NCBI GenBank assembly: GCA_022885665.1
Contig: JAGQDJ010000139.1
Location: 62,001-126,000 of the forward strand
Direction of reading: 5' to 3'
DNA from: Triops longicaudatus
Lineage: Eukaryota > Arthropoda > Branchiopoda > Notostraca > Triopsidae
DNA length: 64,000 bases
Below are positions 11,205 to 20,545 of this stretch, one piece after another (position 1 is the stretch's first letter; every line of letters begins with the position of its first letter). A program made the position numbers and the translations under genes. The notes under the pieces were generated by a model, which saw only the letters and a program-made list of their open reading frames with translations, was not told the DNA's origin and made no database searches.

Positions 11205-12150
11205 ATTCGTGTGGACGAAAACCATGTTTTGATGTTGCTAGCGCGTACTGAAGAAAGACAAAACAAAGGAGGAAAACCTCGTTATATTGTGGCCTCATAT
11301 AATTTCTCTGATATTATATTCTTGTGAAGTAAATTTTAACTTCAATTATTTCTACAGAAATATGGTTGCACAAGTATTCTTCCGAAATGTTTTTTCATTT
11401 TTTTTTAATGTTTTCTCTACTTTATAGGGAGACCAACAGTAGAGCCATTCTTCTAAAGACCTAACACGTTACAGGGAATTGCGGACGAAGTTTAAGTTTG
11501 TCGGTCTGGACACGACGTAGTCCACGCAGATTACAATTAGTACTTGTATCTGTTAGGACGTATGTGCGTACTTTGACTATCCCATTCTATAGTAAACTAT
11601 TCACAGTATAAGTTACAATACACACTGGGGTTCGTCCCATAAAATCTGACTACGAGGGAATGTCATAAGAAGACGGAGAAACGCGAAGAACAACGGCTAT
11701 AGAAATTATGATTATTGCGTTGTACTTTTTCTGAGAGACAGAAACAGACGCGAAGAAAGACGGATAAATCACGAAGAATTATGCGAATCCCTTTCTTAAT
11801 CCATGGACCCTTGTTGCATTTTTTCAGTGACCTCACAATTATAGTATTAGGTCCAATGAGCTCCTTACACAATAACTAGAGAAGACGGAGGTCAATTATA
11901 ACATTTCAAGTTTTTTTTTAATTTCGTTTGTATAACACGAACGAAACCATCATTCGAACCTTCAGGCAGTATCATTTAATCAGTTTACCAACGTTCGAGA
12001 AGCACTTACTACTCTACACACCTATGTGAACATCTCGAACGAATTCTGAAGTCTGACACTTCGTCATCCGCGTACAAAAACTTTGTACTCTACGCAGTCT
12101 AAGCTAGACAGCGTGAAAAGAGTACTGTAGTCTAACTTAGGTAATTTCTT

Positions 12151-12172
12151 TGTGTGTGTGTGTGTGTGTGTG
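12151..12172. repeat. (TG)11 microsatellite
   Basis: Eleven perfect TG units in the spacer upstream of FIGNL1. Simple-sequence repeat, likely length-polymorphic. Confidence 0.95.
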
Positions 12173-12299
12173 AACTGAACTGACATTACATGGAGCACAT
12201 TGTGAAAAAGGGAATGCAGATATGCAATTAATCCGGCATGTTTTTCACCTTATTTCGCCAACTGGGGCCAAATGATGAATGCACTTCCGCCAATTGCCC

Positions 12300-12410
12300 T
12301 AGTAGCACACATGTCTTTAAACGTCTTTAAAAGTGTATTTTACTCGACTTATAAATGTCGAACAACATACAGACATCTAATAGACGTGTTTTTTCGTACT
12401 TGTGCTACTA
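12300..12410. mobile_element. Possible MITE-like element with 10-bp terminal inverted repeats
   Basis: TAGTAGCACA at 12300-12309 is matched perfectly by its reverse complement TGTGCTACTA at 12401-12410, enclosing 91 bp of AT-rich sequence with no coding. If the outer TA on each side is a target duplication, this is the shape of a small Tc1/mariner-type MITE. The TA is part of the palindrome, so this is not proof. No second copy was recognised in the window. Confidence 0.3.
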
Positions 12411-12846
12411 ATGAAGTGGGGCAATGGATAGAACACGGGTTGAACAATTAGATGAAACTGAAAATTGCATCAATTACCAGTATGGAGATTCTGCCTACAG
12501 AATTCTAATAGTGACAATCGCTTAGTAGTCTTAGAATTTATTGTTATTATTGTTAGCCTGGTATTGTACCGTGCGAATTTACGGCTATAATAAAATACTC
12601 GCTTGCTGTACATTACAAGTGTAATTTAGTTGCACGATATATTTTCACCTATAACTGTGCCTGAGAACGCACATGTTCGTAAAACCACTTGTAAGGAAAC
12701 TGCGACGAGCAAATTACCTCTTTGGCACAGGTGGTATTTAAACCTCGGACTGAATTATTTCTCCTTTGCCACTAGTAGCGCTGTCGCTCGAGTGTAGCCG
12801 TAAAACGAATATTGAGTATTAAAAATACAAGTAGAATGTGAATAAA

Positions 12847-15419
12847 ATGGAGCACTCAATTAGTGAAGACGATCTGGCTTATTTTATGTGTCTTATTGCA
12901 GCAGAAAGACCCGACAACTTTGAACTGAAAGCTAACAAGGAATTAAGACTGCTTGCCCAAACTGAATACGCACGACTTGCTGGATTGTAAGTATTTAACC
13001 TTACATTTATGTTACTCATTTTTTTTTTCTAGTTTAAATTGTGCTATTTCACAGGACTGAAAACTTGACAGCTTACGTTGCCAATGACAGTCATCATTGG
13101 AACTATGCCTCTTTTGTAGATTCATTGGATTCCAGCAAAGGACTTAATAATTTTGCTGATGCAGCTTTGGCACTTGCTGGGTCTCACAAAGCTGGTGAGC
13201 GTGTAATAGTTTTGAAAAATGTATGAATAAATCATTTTTAACTTACAGATGGGAGAAGCTGGTCTCTTTTAAACTTAAACACTAGTCCAGAATTTCTCAA
13301 GTTGAAAGAAAACATTTCAGAAGCAGCGAAAGGTCCACTTTTGGATCCCAACGACCTAGAACCTTTTAATGATCTTTTGAAACGTACCCGAGACTTAAAA
13401 GTAGGCCAGAAAATCAAAGAACCCACCTACGACAAACAGGAATCACTTGTATCCAAATCTCCCCCCTTTATAAGTGAACATCGGTTGCTATTACCTGCAA
13501 ATAATCCTTTAAACGCAATCTTCAACGCTTATGACAGAACTAAACCTCCTCCTGCTAAAATTCCTCGCCAAGACTCTCCTATACAACAACAGAATGCCTT
13601 GCTACCGAAGCCTGCCGTGGAACACAAACCGGAAAAGAATTTAGGATTTCGCACAGCTCACGAGCAACTAGTAAATGCGCTTAATTTTAAATCGAACTCC
13701 TTAAGCTGAAGAAGGTAAAGTCGCAAATTCATGCCGATTTTCCAGATTGTTGATAATCTAACGAAGAACGGGCAAAACCCTAGCAACATCCAACAAGTCA
13801 AGAAGTCATTGGGTGTCCGACTTGCTGGTGGTGTGTCCAACAAATTCACGCCTCCTTATAAACCAAACAAAGAGTAAGCTCTCATCAGCAAGTTTAAAAT
13901 AATTAAACATAAATTAATTCAAAATTTCGAAGTAAATAATAACGTAAATATTTTTAGAGAAAGTAATGAAAAGATTCCTTATAACGAAGAAAGCCAAGAG
14001 ACTCTTGTAGACGAGCGTTTGAAGAACATTGACCCTAAAATGGTTGAGCTGATCTTGAACGAAATTATGGACCATGGCTCGCCTATCACATGGAATGATA
14101 TCGCAGGCCTCGAATTTGCCAAAAAGACAATTCAGGTACAGCCGTATTACTGCTTAATGAATTGCATCTCAAGGACTTCTTAAAGATATTGTTTCGACAA
14201 TAAGAAGTACGGATTAATAAAAATCATTTTATAGGAGATTGTGGTTTGGCCCATGCTGAGACCAGACATCTTTAGCGGGTTGCGCGGCCCTCCGAAAGGT
14301 TTACTTTTGTTCGGTCCACCAGGCACGGGAAAGACACTCATTGGTAAAAATTTCAAATGCCCGTAAATCTTTAAATTGATCCCGGTAATTCCTCAGGAAA
14401 ATGCATCGCTGCGCAATCAAAATCGACTTTTTTCTCAATAAGCGCTTCATCTTTGACTTCCAAATGGATTGGCGAAGGAGAGAAAATGGTTAGAGCGCTA
14501 TTTGCCGTTGCTAGGTAATAAGCGTGCAATATCGCAAAAAATATTCATAGGGTGTCTCTGATTAGTAATCCTGTAACTTTTCGCTGTTCAATTTGTGTTT
14601 GCTCCCTAGGACGCGTCAGCCAGCTGTGATATTCATCGATGAGATTGACTCCTTGCTGTCGCAACGTTCGGAAACGGAGCACGAAAGCTCTCGACGCTTA
14701 AAAACTGAGTTCCTAGTGCAGTTAGTAAGTGTTAATTATTACTGGGGAGAGAGATTTGCGTATTAAACGCATACAAAACCAGGATGGAGCGACTACGTCT
14801 TCAGAAGATCGATTGCTAGTTGTTGGAGCTACTAATCGACCCCAAGAGTTGGATGAAGCTGCTCGTCGTCGGCTCGTGAAACGATTGTACATCCCTTTGC
14901 CCGAATTTCAGGTACATCGATAAATGATTACCGGCAATATGCCTATTAGTCACACGGTTTGGTACTTTTCCTAAGCGATACGAATTGAATTATTCGGGCG
15001 GTTTGTGTCGTGCACGCTTTGAACGCACATTGGTGTTGACTTTAGGCTCGACGGCAGATTGTAGAGAACTTAATGGCATCGCAGACGAACTCGTTGACTA
15101 CGAAACAAATTGACGATATCTGTCAACGTACGGAGGGTTATTCGGGAGCGGATATGGCTAATTTATGCAAAGAAGCCGCCTTGGGACCCATTAGGAGCAT
15201 TTCACCCACCCAAATGGCTTACATTGCCGTGGATCATGTAAATTGTCTCGGCGCTCCGTTATTTCGACGTTAATTGTATGCGTTGTCTCCTTGCAGGTAC
15301 GGCCTATTATGCACGAAGACTTCCTTGACGCGCTTTCAAACGTACGGGCCAGCGTCTCGGAAGAGGATTTGGGTGGGTACTTAGAATGGAACAAACGGTT
15401 TGGAAGTGGTGGACGATAA
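12847..15419 (+). CDS. FIGNL1: Fidgetin-like 1 AAA ATPase
   Basis: Eleven exons: 12847-12986, 13055-13194, 13249-13670, 13746-13873, 13958-14135, 14235-14343, 14397-14514, 14610-14724, 14783-14911, 15046-15237 and 15297-15419. They total 1794 nt (597 aa) with all phases consistent; most introns are 50-100 nt. FIGNL1 binds RAD51 and strips or remodels RAD51 filaments in homologous recombination. The RAD51-binding FxxA-type motif is present as FRTA at residues 227-230, followed by the VKKSLG and FTPPY region. The AAA core has Walker A GPPGTGKT at 363-370, Walker B FIDEID at 420-425, and the sensor and arginine-finger region (GATNRPQELDEAARRRLVKR). The C-terminal Vps4-type helix ends in a Gly-rich tail. 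It is shorter than the roughly 670-aa human protein, the difference being in the N-terminal linker. All catalytic motifs look intact. Confidence 0.97.
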
Positions 15420-15783
15420 TGTTCAATATTTCTTTCCTTTTTATTTTTGCAAAGAACTCATGTAATTAATTTCTTGTTTCGTACAAAACATTAATACAAA
15501 CGGTGAATTTCCATTTTGGCACGACAATAATCACCCATGACTTTCACGTGAAGTTTGTTATGGAGGTTGAGAGATTTCTGGGTTAATGAGTGGTGCAGAA
15601 AAAAAAAGGGGGGGGGGGGCAGAAAGTTCCGTACGATTTGAGCCTTGGATTTCTCTTTCGCAACGTTAACAATCTTGAAGATGACATACACTGAACACAA
15701 AATAATTAAGAACGCTAATAGAAATCTCGTTGGGAACAGTTTTGTTCTTTATATCGCAGCGGAATTGTGAGAGGCAATCAAAG
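15420..15783. other. Shared 3' spacer between convergent genes, with a poly-G run
   Basis: The spacer separates the stop of FIGNL1 (plus) from the stop of TPR-RRM gene 2 (minus). It contains A7 followed by a run of 12 G at 15608-15619, which is a likely sequencing weak point. No gene was seen and no canonical AATAAA was identified with confidence for either side. Confidence 0.6.
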
Positions 15784-18700
15784 TTACTTCCGACCCCGTT
15801 TGACAGGTTGGAGACGGTCTTTGAAGGCGAATTGGAGATTAAGTCGGGATCCGCAACACTCGTAGTGTTGCAAAGTTTGCATGGCTTTTGTGGCGCTTTC
15901 TGCGTTGGTATACTCGACGAAACCAAAGCCTCGATTGGGAACGGTAAAAAACTCTGCGATTTTGCCCACCCTAGATACCAGGATTCTGGTCAGTAACAAT
16001 GTTTAACTAGAACAAAGACTTAAGTTACTTTGCAAAGACCGCGCGAAGCTGCTTATCGCTTGTCTTGTTCGTATCAATGTTTCCGATAAAAATCCTCGTA
16101 AACTTTTCTGGGTTGGTCGGGCTGCGAAAAAGAAAATAATATAACTGTAGACATTTTTTTCTGCGTTAACGGTACAATCATCACGTGCACAAAGCTGTTG
16201 ACTAGGAACAGCATTTTATTTTGTTCGGGAGCCAGTTAAAAGTCTTTTTTGTCTCTTTTACCACATGTTTCACTCATTTTGACTCGTTTCCGATTCCTCC
16301 CTCAAAGAAGTACATGAATCGAACATTTGAGAAAAAATTCGTGTTTAACTTTCGTGAAAGCTTCATATGGTCCTGGACGCAAACTATTCACGGGAAACCA
16401 GGTAAATTTTAATGCTAGCTTGGCGGACTGTTTAGTAGGGAGAAATTCGCAACAATTCTGCTGCGTCACTAATGCGTAGTAAGTACCAGTCGTAGATCAC
16501 CAGTCAGGATCGTGGTCATTTTCGGCAAAATTCATAATTCAAACTGGTTAAAATCGCATGTTATACAGATTGCTGGATGGATTCTCAAAAAGGATTTTGA
16601 TGGGTAACTACGTTCGGGAAGTAAAATATGGAAAGGAAATAGAAGGAATTCTCTCTATGAGTGAAGATCTGAATTGGCGAAAGAAAAGTTTCCGAGGCAG
16701 ACAGTACTTGCTCGATCCTCTCAAGCTCGTCTATTGACTATGATACTGTAACGAACAGATTTTTCAATGTTTCGGTGTCGCCTTTGAACTCCTGGAGCCG
16801 ACTTTTTGGAAAAAACTATTTTGGATCAATACGGCTCAAGATATTGTCAAATTTTTTTAGAGGGCTATTCTGTCTAAACGCAAGTTCTCTAACACATTTT
16901 TATGGAAGACTTCCACAAAAGCGATGTTTATTTGTCGAAGATTGACACTCTCAGAAAAGATGCCTGATAGAAAAGTTGCAGTCAAACTTACAGACAACCT
17001 GGTTCTATACTTGTGGACAGTTGAAAATGTCGAAACTCAACATCTCATTTTAAAATGGTGACCTACCATAGCATGTTACAATTCCATAAATTGTTGCGAA
17101 AATTATAGTAAAATATTCTTGAGAATTAGGACTCGTGAATTTTTAATATCAGCAAAGTTAAAGCACTATCTTTTAGGAATTACAAGTTATGCCAGCTACT
17201 GAATTGCCATCTTCGCGAAACGGAATGGCAATAACTAAATGCTAAATACGCGCGCTCTTAACCAACGACGTAAGATCTTATGATTGACACATAAGTTAAC
17301 TTATGACAATCTGGGGACTTTCTTTCAGGCGTCTCCTTCCTTATACGGAAGAGTCAAACAGGCACTTGGAGAACCAAACAAAGCTCTTACTCGGTTTTGG
17401 CTGAGAATTTCGACTCCTTCTTCAGTGGTTCGGGCTTCAATTTAGATTCTTCAACTTTCTTCGGTTTGACGCCATTGCATTGTGAAACGGCGGCTAATGT
17501 ACTTTTTTCTTTGGGTTTGGGAGAGCTTTCTGCCCTCACTTCATACTCGCAACATGGATTAAAGCTGAGGCACAACTTGGAGCCTTTCAGTTTATACGCC
17601 TGCAGCATTTGCATAGCCTTGGCAGCGTGAATCGCTTGGAAGTAGATGATGAACGCAAAATTTTTCTTCTCAACTAGACGAATACTTCGAATTTTTCCGC
17701 ACCTAAAAGAAATAAACGTGTAAAAAAAACAAGTAGACGTGAAAAATGTAAAAAATGTAAATGAATTTTTTACGGAATTTCTAGTTCCACAAGATGAAGA
17801 CTAATACTGTACGTGTGCCCTTACTTGGAAAATAAGGTCCCCAAATCAGCTTTGGTCACTGCGTCACCGAGATTACCTACAAAGAGGCTGACGTATTTTC
17901 CTGGGTTCGTTGGACTACAAATACGGGGGGGAAATAAATCAGTTAAAGAAAACAATAATATTAATAATAATAATAGCCGTTAAAAGTAAACAAATCAACC
18001 GAATGTATACGGTAGATATATTAAATTCATTCATTGTGAGGGATTTGAAAAATGAAAATGTGAAAGAATTGCAATTTACTCTTTTAAAGTTCCGGAGCTA
18101 ATCATACCGCCATTGTCCATGGCGTACTTAACCTTGAGCAAGTAGGTGTTGAACTCGATGCCTGTTAAATTCTTCACGGCCGTGGCAGCTTCATCAATAT
18201 TAGCATAGTCAACAAAGCCGCAATGCGCTTCAGCCAAAATTCGGCAATCGACAATGTTCCCGTATCTCCAAGCACATGGCAACATATAAAATAAGTAAAA
18301 AACTTTCACGCGTCGGTTATGAGAAAATTACTTCGAAAACAAAGTCGTGATGTCGCTTGTCGAGCAATTAGGGGGTAAATTCCCCACCCAGATGGTTTTG
18401 GATCTCACCATATCGAAATACCTTCAGTGTAATACCACATTTAGGAGCCAAATTGTAAGCTTCAGTAATATACTTACGATTGTTTGCGCTCGGGAGCAAC
18501 GCCGTTGACAGAAAATGTGATGCTTTTGTACCGATAGCCGTTAAGCTTGCTCACAATGACGTCCGCAGACTCTAGGTCCGCGTAATTGATAAATGCATAC
18601 TTGCTAGCGTAATTTACGCGGTAATTAACAATTCGCCCATGTCTGCCAAGCAAAAAACTCTTTAATGCGAAAACTGATCAAAAGAGGATACATACTTTCC

Positions 18701-19622
18701 AAAAATCTGCAGCAATTCTTCCTCGCTAATATGTTCGTATACGTTTCCAACCCACACTGCGCTGTTGGCTTTCAAATCGCTGCAGAAAAATAGTAAGTGT
18801 CTCTTAAATCGTTTCTTATATTATCTTTTCAATGCAAATTTACCATGGGGAATTCGGTCTCTGATCAGGACTGGATGCATTACTGTTGGCAGTACTATCT
18901 CCTTGAACTGAGCTTTCCGCAACTGTTTCGCGACTAATCTCGGCTTCCAGCAGTTCATCTTCGCTTGTCTTGCCACACAATGCATCAAGTGCTTTCTAGG
19001 AATAGACTCTTAAGTGAAACAATGCATAAAAACGACATGTTACTTCATAATCTCCATATTTGGCCCATGCACGTTCAGCTTCTTGTCGATCGATTTGCAA
19101 CAAAGCGAATTTATAAATGAAGATATGTTTGAAGGCTTCCACGACTTCGGGCGTGTTGCCCACGACGGCTTGTACTTTTTTCCAGTCTTCTTCAGCCTTG
19201 TCGTACTCGCCCAAGGCTAACAAAGCTTTGGCCCTATAGGCGTAGCCTCGGATTTCGTTTGGATTGAAATAGACGGCTCGCTCCGAGTCATGAAAAGCGT
19301 TTAAGTAATCTCCTAATTTATAAAGACATTCGCTTCGCAGCAGAAATGCTCGAGCTTCGCGAGGTTCGCTCACGACAGCTTTATCAAGAATAGCGCGGGC
19401 TTCGGCAAATAACGCGAAACTCATGGTGTTTAGGCAGATGTCACAAAGCTTGTTATATCGCTCCAAACGCTACGGCAATTTATAAACACCTCATTTTAGA
19501 TATTCCTTAATTAAGTGAAAGCTACTAATGAATAATACTTCGTCAAATACTGGTGGCAGAGAAGCAACGTTAGCATCGGATGCTGTTCTTAACAAAGGTT
19601 TCATGACAGCTTGGGCATACAT
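15784..19622 (-). CDS. TPR-RRM protein, gene 2: one TPR module and four RRMs
   Basis: Eleven exons on the minus strand: 19622-19539, 19469-19044, 18995-18844, 18779-18696, 18642-18478, 18421-18332, 18265-18080, 17914-17825, 17702-17391, 16121-16029 and 15970-15784. They total 1869 nt (622 aa), all in phase. The TPR block is residues 29-170 (AEARAILDKAVV, YLNAFHDSERAVYFNP and similar helix pairs), followed by an acidic/Ser linker. RRMs lie near 227-296, 311-385, 402-470 and 537-610, each with RNP2-like (VWVGNV, IWVGNL, LFVGNL, IFIGNI) and RNP1-like (AFINYA, GFVDYA, AFIIYF, GFGFVEY) strands. Every RRM is cut by a phase-2 intron at the same place, just after the LFxK helix. A Lys-rich tail ends the protein. 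It probably binds RNA with a TPR-held partner. The start is the first in-frame ATG; a spliced upstream exon ending at GTAAGT (about 19700) may be untranslated. Confidence 0.88.
16122..17390 (-). other. Large intron of TPR-RRM gene 2
   Basis: At 1269 nt this is by far the longest intron of the gene; the others are 70-150 nt. It has strong ends (GTAAGA at the donor, TTTTTCGCAG at the acceptor). I saw no exon-like frame, RNA gene or repeat inside. Confidence 0.6.
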
Positions 19623-19765
19623 CTTGAGAAAACGTGTAAGGTCAAGGTCACGTGTCTTATCATATTTTGGAGTCATTAACGAAAGAGGTACTTACTTTTG
19701 CAGGAACTGGATTTTCCCCAAGACTGAACAGTAGAAAGACAAAGAAATCATCACCGTTTCAATAA

Positions 19766-19897
19766 CACGTGGGCATGTTTATCTTGAATTCAAGGAAAGG
19801 AAATGTATAGGTAGGCGGACGTGGTTGAGTTGATTCTTAGGTAAGCTTCGACCAATGAGCTTAGCCCGATCGCATCGGTCACGTGATACGTCACGTA
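19766..19897. promoter_or_regulatory. Two E-box palindromes (CACGTG) and a TACGTCACGTA site upstream of TPR-RRM gene 2
   Basis: CACGTG occurs at 19766-19771 and 19880-19885, and the near-palindrome TACGTCACGTA at 19887-19897. They lie 140-280 bp upstream of the gene 2 start. They resemble bHLH-Zip (USF/Myc/TFE) and CRE-type sites. A promoter role is inference. Confidence 0.35.
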
Positions 19898-20545
19898 TGG
19901 CGCACCGAATTTGATATGCATTCCGAAACAAATGAATGCCTAAATGTGTGGGAGATGTGAAAGGTGTCTTTCAGAGTGATGAGCTCCTATTGTACTTCTT
20001 CTAAAAATACAGTACGAATACTTAGAAGAAAATTGGCTATTTTGCGTTGATCTGAGTCAGAACCATTTATTATTTCACTGTTCGACGGTGTGTTACACTT
20101 GATCCACCGCAATCCTACTGCGTTTACTTGCAAAAGGGCAAACTTCCCTATTGATATTTTGTTTCACATTTTGTCGAGGACACCAACATTGTTCCCCGAG
20201 TCAAATTATAACAAATTTTCGTTGAACCATCTAAGTAACTTACCGCATTTTTCTAGAATACGAATTTATCTTCAGAATCTACATCATTATTACTATCCAA
20301 TGGTTAACGACTAATACAAGAGAAGAACTTGAGGGCTCCGAAAGTAACAAAATCAAAACAAGTCCCGTCACCCAAGACTGTAATAAACTCTCGAATAAAT
20401 GGAAGTACAATTGTAAAGAAAGAAAGGATTGAAACGTTGGTCTTTTTTTTTCTTTGATCAGGTTACGAAAACAAAAGCGAGGCATCAAATGACTTCTTCG
20501 CAATGTAAAAGGTCCCATATCAGGTTGGAGAACGTCAAAAACCCA
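19898..20545. other. Spacer between the two TPR-RRM genes
   Basis: AT-rich spacer between the stop of gene 1 and the promoter region of gene 2, both on the minus strand. Open frames here overlap on both strands and carry no domain. No RNA gene was seen. Confidence 0.5.

Larger units (their letters stand above)
11205..12846. other. Intergenic, no gene; contains a microsatellite and a possible MITE
   Basis: AT-rich spacer before FIGNL1. The only structures I see are the (TG)n tract at 12151-12172 and the inverted-repeat element at 12300-12410. The FIGNL1 promoter should lie in the last few hundred bases. Confidence 0.5.
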
